DNA from: Prunus persica
Taxonomy: Eukaryota; Streptophyta; Magnoliopsida; Rosales; Rosaceae
NCBI RefSeq assembly: GCF_000346465.2
Contig: NC_034010.1
Location: forward strand, 8,920,520 to 8,984,519
Length of the DNA stretch: 64,000 nucleotides
Reading direction: 5' to 3'
The translations under genes were made by a program, and so were the position numbers. The stretch's first letter is position 1, and the number at the start of each line of letters is the position of its first letter. Below, in pieces: positions 1 to 12,079 of this stretch. The notes under the pieces are model-generated. The model did not search any database, had not been told where the DNA came from, and worked only from the letters and a program-made list of their open reading frames with translations.

Positions 1-149
1 GCCTTCAGAGTGTATTATATTGTACTTTTATTGTACTGGTATTGCTATTATAATATAAACTATGAGTACGAAATTAAATGGCCTAGAATGTAACTCCAAA
101 TGGATCCATAACATTAAAGTTCTTAGAATGCCAGTATTACATAATTACC

Positions 150-1000
150 GTGATACTCCTACTACACCTTCTTTTCTGATTACAAATTTAGCCGATGCAT
201 AGGGCAAATGAGGGGCAAATATAAGGTGAAATGTCCTATGTGTTTGACTGGATATAGTTGCTGAAGAAGCATTACGATTGTTAACCCCCAACAGATTGCT
301 CATGTCTTGCCAAGAACACCCTTGAATTTATGCAATGTGCCTAAGCCAGTCCCAAAGCTGGACTCACCCGTCTGCCCGATGTGTGCAAGCACTTCAAGTT
401 TCCCAACCTCACCACATTCACTCCATCATGTGGCCTAATAAAATCCACCACTTGGTTGGTGACAACCACTGCCACTCCAAACTTATTTGCTACAGCCTTC
501 AATGTTCCGGATATCTTGAAAAACATTTCAGACCGCCGTTTCAAATCTGCCGGTGTTGTCTCATACTGTGATCGGAACAATGCAGCAATGGAATCAATGA
601 CAATGAGTTTCACAGGTAACTGGGTGTGATCAATGGCAATAAATGCTTGTATGTCTCAAAGGACATGGATGAGTTGTTGAGCATCATGAACGCCATGAAC
701 ATATATGTCTTCTAATGGCTCCAACCCTATTAAGTTGGAGTAGGATGCATGATAAAGGTTGGCTAGTTGTTGCAATTAACGAAATAAGAAGCTGAATTCT
801 ATGAATATGTAGAGGGAGGAGCCCCCTAGTCCGCCATGTGATGGTAGGAGCTGAGCTCTTACCGTTAGTTAGAGACAAAGTTGCGTCTTCTTGAAACTGC
901 TCTCCCTTATGAATTCTGTTATGGAGTTGCAGGGTGTCCCACTACCTAAGCAGCCATCTAGTATTGGGCATCCAATGGATAATTTAGGGGTTGAAAGAGG
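150..1000 (-). pseudogene. XRCC3: XRCC3-like (RAD51 paralog) pseudogene, apparently intronless
   Basis: XRCC3 is a RAD51 paralog that acts with RAD51C in homologous recombination. Read on the minus strand from about 1000 downward, the sequence gives, in order: the Walker A region (SIGCPILDGCLGSGTPCNS, then ESSFKKTQLCL near 870-960), a middle block (LPSHGGLGGSSLYIF, about 800-845), the Walker B block (KLIVIDSIAALFR, about 570-613), the TNQV/GRRVSPALGLA block (341-470) and the C-terminal FAPHLP-FVIRKEGVVGVSR block (about 156-240). All blocks are collinear without intron-sized gaps. Lesions: the usual GCGKTQ of Walker A reads SFKKTQ; TAG stands where Trp is expected after GLGLA near 340; further stops and frame changes lie near 780 and 860. 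The N-terminal third is missing. A processed copy or a transposon-carried cDNA are both possible; I see no clear poly(A) or target duplication. Confidence 0.85.
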
Positions 1001-1574
1001 AAGGAGCATGAGGTTTTGTGGTGTCATGTTTCTGTAATTTAGGGGGGGATGTGATGGTGGTGCAAGGCATGAATTGTATATATAGAGTCCATATTGAAGT
1101 GTGTAATGTAGGCCATATGTCTTTTACGGGGTATATACTTCATCAATTTTGCAATTTTTTTATATATATTTTTTTAATTTTTATTTTGCATTGGACCAAA
1201 TAAAAAAAAACACACAAAGTCTAATGCAGTACCTACTTCAATAGGATCGTATTGTAACTCTATTGTGCTCTTATTCATGTCATATTGCTATTATACGCAT
1301 GTGTATTGTGGATTTATTGCCGCTATAATTGTTTAGATATGGATAAAGGAAACTGTATACGCACAAATACAAACAGAGGCGTGATAGTTCCATCAAATCC
1401 AATTTCAAAACTTACATAATACAACAACAGGCCACCACATAGTTACATAACACAAAAAGAGGCCACCTCATAGTTCCATTTTACAGGTTGTTTCCACTAC
1501 ATTTTACAATGTCCAAAGTCATATTAAAGTGTCACAACTTTCCTACTGTTGACACATTCAAATTTGCATACTCT
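1001..1574. other. AT-rich non-coding stretch with ATTG-type repeats
   Basis: No gene recognised. The sequence has poly-T/poly-A runs near 1145-1210 and irregular repeats of the type tattgctatta around 1240-1340, like those at 1-60 and 4925-5150. These may be subterminal repeats of a DNA transposon surrounding the XRCC3 copy, but no matching terminal inverted repeat was found. Confidence 0.3.
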
Positions 1575-1880
1575 TCAATTGCAGAGACCACGACCCATGA
1601 AATTCATGACCTCGCCCACAGTGATGTTGTCCCAGTTTCCTTCTGGATCCACTATTTTTGCAAACTTGCAAAATAGTTTGAATCCAATTTCCACTTGTTG
1701 TTGCTTCAACCGGGCCATTTCGTCAGATACCTTGAATACCAAAACTGCAATGGTATGGGCAATTTCGATTTTTGCTTTCATACCCTTTATATGTAGGAGA
1801 TGCATGCGGGTGGGGAGAAGCGGGAGGCAATTACCTCCCGAATGGACGGTGCCCGACCTTGTTCGGGCAGTTATTTCCAA
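1575..1880 (-). pseudogene. Fragment of unrecognised transposon-associated coiled-coil ORF (copy 1)
   Basis: An open frame of 101 codons. Its C-terminal two thirds (from about KAKIEIAHTIAVLVF to GEVMNFMGRGLCN) is similar in spacing to the end of the plus-strand protein at 4126-4773: both have GFK-[LI]F, then a Y/F-A pair, a short gap, NW, I-V and V-[ML]N. The first 25 or so residues look unrelated, so the true start is unknown. I do not recognise a family. Its placement among transposon debris suggests an accessory ORF of a DNA transposon. Confidence 0.35.
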
Positions 1881-1959
1881 CGATCGAATTGACAGTCCCG
1901 GTTGGAAACATCATTTTTCAATTATAACTTGTTGGGTCAGAGCGTAGACGAGCGAGTAG

Positions 1960-2700
1960 AGCCCAGGAAATAGCCAACTAGCAAACTCATCCGCTTGTCA
2001 ATTAATTCTTGGTGTAATACTCACTCGAAAATGATTGGTGTCAAAAATTTTCACTGATCAGGTGAACGGAAACACAAGCTGTTGGTGGCTAAAAAGCACC
2101 CGGCTTGAAGCATCTTGTAGCGTTTTTCAGCTTGCTGTTTGCTTTGGTCTAGTAGCTTTCTTCCTTTGCTTTTGAATGAAAAGGCGGAATTTACAGCATT
2201 CAAGTTATTGAAGAAAGTCTTTCCTATAAGAAAGAGGGGGCATTCCGTATTAATTAGATACAATGAGGGTAATGGCTTTCTCTGAAAGGGGCTCGCTTCT
2301 TCAAGCTCTGCACAACCTATACAAGGTGCTGCTCGCTTTCTCTCAGCCACTAGTGGCTTAAGAATCCTACCAAGACCTTCGAGATTAAGAGCGCTAGAGC
2401 TAGAAGCGGCAGCCATTAAGTGGAGAATTTCCATCTATTTGCTGTCTCGTTCGCTACCAACTAAAACTAAAACAGGAGGAAAGAGAAGTCTTCCTTCTTC
2501 TAGAGCTGCTTTCAAAGGGTGATCGCTTTACTAAGTAGCTTTCACGCTCCCCAGCCCGGAGATGAGGAGACGAATGTGAGGCCCAGACCATAAGCTAAGG
2601 TCAATCGAGTGCACCTAGAATGACGAGTTCAAAAGCCAGGTTCAGTAGACTGGGAGACCCCGCTCTCTCCACAATATCCTTAAAGACCTCTCTTGTCAAG
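1960..2700. other. Possible mitochondrial-DNA insertion (NUMT)
   Basis: The base texture changes abruptly: higher GC, many ctt/gaag runs, and phrases such as gctcgctttctctcagcc and agctttcacgctcccc that resemble plant mitochondrial intergenic DNA. A 127-codon minus-strand frame (2051-2434) exists here but resembles no protein I know. This is a judgement from sequence texture, not from an alignment. Confidence 0.3.
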
Positions 2701-4125
2701 GGGCTATCAGCCCTCTCAAAGAGCGAATTGTGCCCTTCTTTATGACACCCCACCTAGCTTGGCCCTCCAAAATTTTCGAAACTATGTTTGCATGGAGATT
2801 TTTCCAAAACATGGTATTGCCTCGACATTGCTGCAAGCCATGGACCAAATCTGCAGTTAGTGAATTGGCTGACTTGGTTGGTGTTTCATTCTCCTTTCCT
2901 TTAGTAATTGAAAGCATTGGGTTTGGTGTGGAGTTAGGGTCCATAGTTTTGGATATTTATTGTGGGCTAGTGTAGGACTTAATTAGAGAAAAGTGGGATT
3001 TAATGCAATGTGAGTGAAATCAGTAGGGAAGGTAATGGCTGCAAGCAGGAGTTAATGTGATGAAAGTTTTCTCTTCATATAGCTAGGTTGAAGTTTTATA
3101 TAAGCAGGTATTAATGAGCTGGAGTAACTAATTGACTAATTGGTGGGAGGGATTGGGGGGAGTAATTGGCGCTGGAAGTTAGCGGAAGTTTTTGGCAGGA
3201 GTTATTGGGCGGGACTAATTACCCAATTGGCTGTATGACGATTTCCCTATATTTGTATTTTGGAATTTCCAAATTTGGTCCTTTTCCCATTTTATAATTT
3301 AAAGAATTTGCCTAATTTTCCTAATTGACCAACCAATTTCCAATTTCCAATAATCCAATTTCCCATTTTTTCCATTTCAATTGGTTTCCAATTTTCCTAT
3401 TTCGTATTTGCCTAATATCCTTTTTCATATGTGCCAATTTACTTTGTGGCAAATTCAATACGATCCCAAATTTTCAATTTTATTTGCAGTGCTTTGTATG
3501 TGTTTTTCGGCCATATAACGTTTCGTTGTTCTTCAGATTTTGCCATTTTCAATTTTTGTGTCATTTCAGTAAATTCGTTTGAAAATTAGCAATTTCCCAA
3601 TATGGTAATTTGCCGATTTTCCAATTTTGCAATTTCGTTTTGTATTTTTTTCAAATTTCCAAACATTGCTTAGTTACATTGTTCAATTTTGGCCTGAAAT
3701 CCACAATTTCCAATTTCCCGTTAAGGTTTGGTTTTTTTGTGTTTGTAATCCAATTGTAGTGCTGTTATTGTAATGCTCTAGTGCTCTAATGCTCTAAATT
3801 TCAGCCAATGAGTAAATAGGGTACATTGCAATCCAATCAATTTAATGCACCAACAACGTACCCAATTTCATCATATATAGACATGTAACTAACTTATTCA
3901 ACACAATATAAATTTGACAAGTTCCTATACATAAATGAAGCTTCCTATATATAACTCAAGCATAGGCAGCTTCTTAACGTCGGGTTTGGGAAAGGTAATT
4001 ATTCTTAACCTACTCAAAGGCAAACATTCTCCAGTAAAGCTTACCATATTGTTGTTTACAAGTTTTCAATAGGTACAACTGGAGACTGAATGTACCTTTG
4101 AAATTTTTTTTTCCAGACTGTAGCT
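2701..4125. repeat. AT-rich non-coding stretch with an AATTTCC low-complexity tract
   Basis: From about 3255 to 3730 the sequence is an irregular tract of aatttcc/ccaatt words, too degenerate to give a clean unit length. The rest is AT-rich with no supportable gene. An 82-codon minus-strand frame at 2696-2944 has no recognisable feature. Confidence 0.5.
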
Positions 4126-4773
4126 GTGTATTTTCCCCAACGATACTTAAAGATGTCAGACATACGCCCTGCAAACGACCATGTCAGTTACTCGGAAGAC
4201 CAACTGTGGCACGTGCCGTTCCCATCTCCACCTCTGACTCCAAATCACGATCCCACTTCATCTGGAAGTGAGGCTGAGAGCAATGATCTGCTTGACAAAA
4301 TCTCTGCTGTGAAGCTCGACCTCCAATATTTGTTTAAGGCAACAGATTGGTGGGAGAGCAAATGTGATATTCATGGCCAAGTTATGGGAAACTTGGCCAA
4401 CAAGTTGAACAAAGCATATGCTGGAGAAGTGAAGCAAACTCTAAAAGAAATAATTCGGAGCAAAGAGTTAGAGTCCCTCAAGTTAAAATTGGAAGAGACA
4501 AACAAATATGTTGTCCAACAATTCACAAAATCTGAAGAATATAACCATGAAATGGTTGAAAGTTTCAACAACGGCTTCAAGATTTTCCGAGATTATGCTT
4601 CGGTCATCTCACCATACTACAATTGGAGTGAAATTGATGTAGCTGGTGTCTGCAGGTGCTGAACATGGGTGGAGAAGGAATGGCTCATCATAGCCTCGTG
4701 CATGCAGCGAGGATGAAGGCCAAAGACATGGATCTTTTGGTGGACCTCTAAAAATTTGCATTTGCCAGGTTTT
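4126..4773 (+). CDS. Unrecognised coiled-coil ORF, probably transposon accessory gene (copy 2)
   Basis: A 178-codon frame (4126-4662). A second ATG at 4153 (MSDIRPANDHVSYS) is the likelier start. It has an acidic Pro/Ser-rich N-terminus (PFPSPPLTPNHDP) followed by an amphipathic, charged helical stretch (about residues 65-145). After the stop at 4662 the reading continues in another frame as VLNMGGEGMAHHSLVHAAR to a stop near 4773. That tail aligns with the end of the minus-strand copy at 1575-1880, so a frame change or a splice near 4650 is likely. I do not recognise the family. It lies downstream of, and convergent with, the DUF1985/Ulp1 transposon gene and may belong to the same element. 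Confidence 0.45.
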
Positions 4774-6379
4774 GTGCAGCTGGGTAAGGGTGAGTGCTAA
4801 TTTGGTTCATGTGGTGCTCGGATATGCGATGTGAAAGTGTTGACTTCGTTTTCCCTTCGCGGGATAGTATTGTTAGGGTTTGGTGGCCATTTATTTTGCA
4901 TGTATAAAATGTAGTTTGAAATGGATGTCTGTGTATTGTATGTAGATTGACTTAATATTGCTATCCTATTGCATGTGTATTGTATTCATATTGCTAGTAT
5001 ATTGTACATATATTGTATGCATATTGCCACCCTATTGCATGTATATTGAGATACTTTTGCTACCTATTGCAGGTATATTGCTCTAATACTGCTACCATAT
5101 TGATGTATATAGGCCTAATTTTGCTATTCTATTGTATGTATATTGACTAAGGCTCGTCAATGGGTTTAGGGTTTAGGGCCCACTTGATTCGAAAAGAAGA
5201 AGAAGAGGAGAAAGAAACAACATGCCTTTCAAAAAGAGGCACTTAGTTGCATCATAATTACACCATAAGACGTTGAAAGAAATAATTTTAAAAAATAATA
5301 ACTATGAAAAAATTATTTATAAAAAAATGATGGTATGAATAAATATGCAAATGTCTGGTGATGGGTTGAAGAAAAACATGATTATATTTGGTGGTATGAT
5401 TATGTTTGGTGATATGATATGTTGTTCGTCTTAATCTTCATATATGTAATTGTTGTATTAATAATTGACACAAATTAATCTTGTAATCATCCAATTATTA
5501 ACTAGTAATGAGTAACGATAAGTAAATGAAATGAAACAAAACAAGAAACCCAAAATAAACACAAACAGAAATTTCTAGCACCCTTTTATCGCCACTGTAT
5601 CACCAAGGTAGCATCAGTTTATTGCGTTTTAGGCAGAAACGAATTATGCACTTCTTCTGTTTTTCAGTTTTGACATCTGTCCATTTTTTGACCTTTAACT
5701 TTTCAACCGATTATGCAAATTTTGTGTTTTGTATATGGTTGGATTGAGCACAGAAAAATGAAGAAAACTACAAGGGCCAAATGTCAAAACTGGATACAAA
5801 AATTAGCACAATTCAATGAAAATGAACACGTCATTTCAAACAAGTAAACTGCTATACCTTCATAAAGGGCAAGTACGTTTATATATCGAGCTGTAAAAAA
5901 TAGTTCAACTTTACAATGTAAAGAATAAGTACGCTAACCACAACGGCAACTCGAAAATGAAACCCCAATTTCAAAACTGAATGACAAATACATCCCTAGT
6001 GGTATTGATTAGACGTACTACCCACTTTGGTTTGACAAAATTATAATTGATGCATATTCCTACTCCAAATGGACTATACTTTATATACCATGTCTACAAA
6101 ATGGAAACAGTATATGTGCCATGTAAGGCACACCACCATCGACTGTACAATATTACATTTCACCATGTACAACATGGGCGAAGACCCTGTAAATGATTTC
6201 ACCTTGCTACAGAGAATAACTAAACCAAATAGCTCTATCAAAAGGGATGGATCACCATATAAAGCACCTCCAATAGAGCTTCGATGTCTGCATCTTCATA
6301 TAAAGGATTTCATGACATAATTAAGGAGCACAATGAATTCCCAAGTGATAAGTGAAGACTGAACTCAATTCACAGACAT
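4774..6379. repeat. Non-coding stretch with ATTG-rich imperfect repeat array
   Basis: From about 4925 to 5150 there are many imperfect copies of a unit like tattgcatgtatattg or attgctatcctattg. A gggtttagggtttaggg motif follows at about 5162-5178. Inverse-oriented relatives of both motifs occur at about 12720-13960 and 13984-14200, on the other side of the DUF1985/Ulp1 gene. The two sets may therefore be subterminal regions of one element, though I could not define its ends. No gene is supported in this stretch. Confidence 0.4.
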
Positions 6380-9270
6380 TACCACATTTACCTCATATAT
6401 ACGCCTCCCCCCTTAAAGCCTCTATCGCAAGCTTGAGTCGGTAACATGTGATCTTCGATGGGTCAACTTTATCCAACGAAATGCCAACACTGAGATGCTC
6501 GATGAATTTAACTGTCATGATTCCGCAAGAGGTATTGTCGGGGCAATAAGTTCGTAGACTAGAACTGCAGTTATGTACAATAGCGAGAAACTACACTAAA
6601 TTCACATAGCTTACCCATCACGTTGTTGTGGCACATCTCCAATGCTGCAAACTGTGAATGGTGTAAACGTGGACATCTTCTTCCCCTTTTGCTTAACCTC
6701 TTCAACCTCAGAAGCATCATAAAAGCACATATCGTACCACACTCGTGCCAAAGTATCGCTAATAGGGTGTAGATATTTGACCAGCTTGGAAGTTGAGGTA
6801 AAAGCAATTTAGGAGTCATACACAGTCGCAGTATGTCTCACGAAGTCAATTTCAATTGCCATCCTTGGGACCCTTGAAGATTATATGGAAAATACACCTT
6901 CCGGACTTTGGTCCAAGCTTGCCCATACCCATGTTGCCATGTACCATGCACAAAGTGATGTATCTTCTTTAGGTAGCTGGGTGGAAGGTCAACAGTGTTT
7001 GAAGCAACTGCTTTCTTTGATCCTCGTTTCTTTGCAGGCACTTTGACCGGCTCTAGAAATTGCTGCAAACATTGAAATTAAGGCATATAACATAATGATG
7101 AACCAATGCAACTAAAGCAGTGAATGTAACATGTTCACATGTTTACCTGCAAACAATAATCTATAGTTGTCCAGTCAATTCCAAATACCAAAGGATGACA
7201 GAGTTGCCTTTTTCGGATGAGAAACGTTGCCATGTCAAGGTGCTGGAAGTTGAAGTAAATAAGATGACCAAAATTTCATACAACTGTACAAAAAACAAAG
7301 GTGAGAAAACAATTGAATTATCCTAATGAAGTAGAGTTCACATTATTACCCTTGAGCTAATCCATTCGGTATCATCTATAAGTTTGTAAAAAAACTCTGG
7401 GCCCACTGAACATGATTCTAGCTGCACCTCTGCACTACAATAGGCAAACTTCCAATGGTGAATTTTGTAATCATTTAATAATTGGCACATTGTAAAATAT
7501 GACAAATACAGACATGTATATTAAAGGTAGCAACATTTTCTTATTGGTACATCACTGCATACTACAATAACATGAATATTTGATTTCCAAGGTAAAAAAT
7601 CCTAACCTTATATCATTTTTCCAGGCAGTGCAAAACTCTGTTACTGCCTTGATATCTTTAATGGGCAGGGGTTTAGTTGGATCAAAACATGGCGAGGTTG
7701 CCTCAGCATCCGAAACAGTCATTGTCCTCTTCTTCCTCGAATGATCGGTAAATGGACTCAACAATCTCTGGGCCGGTCGCTACTTTCTGCACCCATTACC
7801 TTCCACGTCTTCTTTTTCAACAGTGGCACTACCTTCGTCATCACCAGCCACAATAACATTGGGTATGACGGGAGGATTCATCTGACTTTCCGATGGCATA
7901 ATGTCGCTGTTTTTCCAATCCTCTAACATAGTTAACATTTTTTTGTAGATTACTCCGCACCCGTCCACATCTTCTGGCTGCACTTGGATGTGAGGAACTA
8001 AAGCGCCCGTTTCTGGCTCTTGGACTTCCATGGCAGTGCAGGCTTCGGCTCTATCATTGGGGACTTGTGCTTCCATTTCTGCCGGTTCTGTAGTCGGAGT
8101 AATGTATTCATGTAAGGGTGACATGTCATTGTCGCCTCTTTCATTCATATGAGGACTACCGACTTTCACATGTCCTTTCCCACATTCATTCAACCCTCCA
8201 TTTCGTTTTTTCAACTGCTCTATCTCCAGCTTAAAATAGTGTTCAATTGAAGCGAGGGTCTTACCGGAATCCTCCACACACTTTTTATTTTTTTTCACAC
8301 TCCTCATGTTTCAACGACTCCTTCCGTACCAGTTTTTCCAAGTCATGCACTCTCTTTCGAAGCGCTCGATTTGAACTGGGTAGTTTTGCCAATTCATCCC
8401 TTGTGGTTTGAAAGTCACGCTTCAAAGTGTGTAACTTAGTGGACGACACTTTACCCTGCATTCAGTTATAATGCAACTGTTACAATACTTACAAAATATA
8501 ACCCAAATACAGCTACTGTTTTGCTATTGTATTGTCTATATATTGACTATATACTGATTATATAGCAGTGCCATTAAGTTATTATGATGTATATATTGCA
8601 AAAAGGTCATGCTTACCTTAGAAAACGACAGAAGGGTAACAGCTTCGTCAAATTCATCATCTTTTTGTTCAATAGAAATGCTGGTTTTTTCTTCAGCCTC
8701 ATTGACAAACAATTCCACAATTTCTTCACTGTTGTCAACACTGTCACCCCAAATCCAATATAGCTGCTGCTTGTCAATTACACTTGGGCGGAGAAGTTGC
8801 ACATCAACCTGCAATTTACACATACAAAATACACATTAGTAAACTTATTATATTTTCATATGCATAACATTATCATTACAAACATAACTAACCTCACAGT
8901 TTTCAAATACTTGGCTCATTCGCTCGTGAAAACGAGCCAAAGTATTGCTTCTCCGCTGTAGTATACAAGTGATGTGGCCATTCTCTTCATGCATGACTGA
9001 ACGCAGTGCAGCCAATGGTGGAAACACCTCAAAAGCCCAAATCTAAACAGTAGAATAAAACATAAATCACTGTAAACAAATGAAATTGAACTTATACATT
9101 AATGAAAATTTGCTCACTTGAAGTGCAAACCCAAAACCTTTGATGTGGTACTCTCTTGGTCTACCACATGCCGTTGTCTTTGCTTTCTTCTCAAATTTTT
9201 TTGTTTTTGTAGCTTTTTGGGGCACTTTTACTCGCTAGTAATTTGCACAAAGTGCCTTCAAAAGTAAGGC

Positions 9271-12079
9271 TGACAGGACCCGATCCCAATTCCACTTTGG
9301 AATTCGAACCAAGTCCTGTGCGTGTCCGACACCTAGCGAATGTCGGGCACAAATGACCTTTTTACCCTTCTTGTTACAATTACTATTAAAACTTCCCTTA
9401 GACTCCTGCCGAAAATTCGACAGAGTCTCCCCTGTATTTTGTCTAAACCCAAAATCTTCCACCTGTTAAACAAGCAAATAATTTTCCACCAACTGCCAGA
9501 ATAAAATAACCAAGCATTCACCAGATCAATTTCCCACTAAAACGAGATATCAGAGCATTTTCTACTAATTTACAAGATTTCAAGAACTTTTACAATAAAA
9601 TCCTACGTTTCTTGGTGGTGCGGAAGCTAGGAGTGGCCCGGTGGTGGATGCATGCGCACTTCTACAGCCTGGGGGCGAAAAACAAGTTTGGAAATGTGAG
9701 TGGACAAAAAAATAATGTTCTTGAAATCAGTTTATAATCATAATAACCCCCATAGTAAAAATAACTTGATAAGTAAGGCTAAAGTTCAACTGTGTTTAAT
9801 ATAAGGTATTCATCTAACTATATATAAATGTATGTATATAAATTCGTAAAACTGAACAATTATATGGAGATATAAAACATGCACGAACATTGAGGAAACT
9901 GAATAAAATGACTGAAAGCAATAGCTGTATAAAAGTACTCAAATTCCTTTAAACTACCACCTAAATGTACCCCTGTAAAATCCGTCAAATCCCCTGGCAG
10001 GTCTCGGCGACACAAAGTCTATCCGAGCCGCAAACTGGCAGGATTCAGGGGACTATGGTCAGCCTGATCCGCCGGCAGGTCTCGATGACATCAAGTCGAC
10101 TCGAGCCGCTCTGGCAAGATACAGGGGACCGTAGTCAGCCTGATCCGCAATCCTGGCAGGTCTCGGGGACACAGAGTCAGTCGAGCCACAAATCCTGGCA
10201 GGTCTCGGGGACACAGAGTTAGCCGAGCCGCAAACCCTGGCACTCACTGTCCGAGCGTCCCCGAAACTCGTGAGGCAATGTCAAGGCACTGACAGAACTG
10301 TAAACAGACTGGATGTCCGTAGACATCGGTCCGTCTGAGGGTAATCACTAAAAACAAGCGGGTACATGGTGGTTCTAATTTAGAAAAATCTGATAATTCT
10401 CCGAAATCTGATAAATCTGAGCTAAGTTACTATTTCTGTATCAAAGATCTCAAGTCTGCTGCTCAACTAAGTATTATAAAAATAAAGATATTTCACGATG
10501 CAGTTCATGCTCAGAATATGTAATAACACTTATTCAAGATCAAATATAAAATTTAATTATAAATATCATTTAGAAAAGAAAAGTCCACTCACTGCTGGTC
10601 CGAGCTAGCTGGACCCTTTGAAGGTCCCTCCTGTGGTTCTGCCGGTCCTCTGGTGCCTGATTACCCATAAAGATTAAATTAATAAAACTGCTCAATAAAA
10701 GAATTAAATTAAACACCCTGCCCCCGGCTCCTAGAAATGCGTGTACTCATTTTAAAGTCACTCCTATGCCCACTTTAGCCTTTCAGACAATTAGAACGGC
10801 CTTGAAAGACCTGAAGCTATTCCAAGCGATAAACTATCAGACCGGCCGATCCGGAACCTCGTGGGGTCCACGATCTCCGATGGCCAATCTGGGATTCTCT
10901 AAAGGTTCCTTACAGAGAAAGACCCATGTCCTGCGAGTTTGGTCCGAAATGGACGGTCGGATTAGCCAAAATTGCATTATTGCTTAAAATCCAAACTCTA
11001 GCCCCAGGGTTTGCGATTTCGGAGTATCCGGGACTCCGATTCGCAATCCGTCGAATCCTACACGATCCTGAAATCATTTAGAACGACATATCTGAATTTG
11101 GGTGCGATCCAACGGCTCGACGACATTGCACCCCAGGATCGCGCAATATGGAAAATCTGTTCGGGGCTCAAACGGACTCCAAATCGAGATCCGCGAAATC
11201 CTACGCGCTCGTGACAACACGAGGATCGCAAAACTACTCAGAGTCACTTCACTACACTCATCCACGCGCCGCCACACGCGCGGGCAGTTTGGGTGTCCAA
11301 AGCGATACCGGGTTGCCGGAAAAACTCGAAACCAAGACTCCAAACTCCTATCCTAGGTAAAACACCCCATTTGGAGTCATTTTTGTTCTTGGACATACCC
11401 CAAAAAGTGGCCGGAAATGGCCGATCACGGCGGCCGAAGTTCGGCCAGTTTTCAATTCGAAAATCGAGTGATCTAGAGGTAAAATCGATCAAAATCCAGC
11501 CAACCATCAGTTAGAGCATGAAAAATAGCTGAGAAACCATACCTTACTCGAACGATTTGGTGGAGAAACGAAGGAGATCGAGGAGCTTGAAGTTTCGACT
11601 GAAAACTGGCGGTTTTCGCCAGTTTCCGGCGAACTCCGGGCGGTGCCGAAGCTGAGACCGGTCGGGAAAGGACGGCGGCGGCGAGGCGGTTCCAACCGTA
11701 CCGGTGCTATAGATCGGCTCGGGCTGTGGCGTCGGCTGAAGGAACTGGAAGGCGGGGGGTCGCTGGCGCGCGGGAGGAGAGAGAACTGAGGAGAGAGAGA
11801 GAGGAGAAAGGGACAAAAATCTGACTTTTTGTCCAAATTACCGTTTTGCCCTTCGCGGTATTTTGACCGTATTTTCTTCGTTACAACTCCGATTCGAGTC
11901 TACTCCGTGTCTACGAACTCGTTTCGCCGTGCTCTACGCAACGGCATAAGCGAAATTGCCAAATTCCTTCTCGATCAAAAAGTCAACTTTTTCCCTATTA
12001 AATAATACGAGGGCAAAATCGTCTTTTTGCTAGAATAAATAAATCCTAATTTTTAGATATTTTGTTTTGGGTTATTACA
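9271..12079 (-). mobile_element. Solo LTR (2809 bp), Gypsy-type, with AAGGC target duplication
   Basis: The stretch starts TGACAGGACCC and ends GGGTTATTACA on the plus strand, so on its own strand it reads TGTAATAACCC...GGGTCCTGTCA. AAGGC lies at both 9266-9270 and 12080-12084: a perfect 5-bp target duplication. It has no pol ORF and no second LTR. It shares internal order with the LTRs at 55885 and 52145: a gagttcgtagacac motif, then a gttataacgaagaa-like motif, then a CT-rich transcribed leader. The LTR is GC-rich relative to its surroundings, which creates many long spurious frames at 10.7-11.8 kb. The clade is not determined; Tekay-like chromoviruses in dicots have long LTRs of this kind (inference). 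Confidence 0.9.
9985..10260. repeat. Minisatellite inside the solo LTR
   Basis: About five imperfect copies of a roughly 45-60 bp unit built on ctggcaggtctcggggacac followed by agtc...cgagccgcaaa. The last two copies (about 10154-10235) are nearly identical. Confidence 0.7.

Noticed and set aside
2051..2434. 127-codon minus-strand frame
   Set aside because: No domain or family pattern. It lies in the mitochondrial-like stretch and is probably fortuitous.
10766..11836. Cluster of long overlapping frames on both strands
   Set aside because: They lie in the GC-rich part of the solo LTR, overlap in several frames and show no domain. They result from a low stop-codon frequency.
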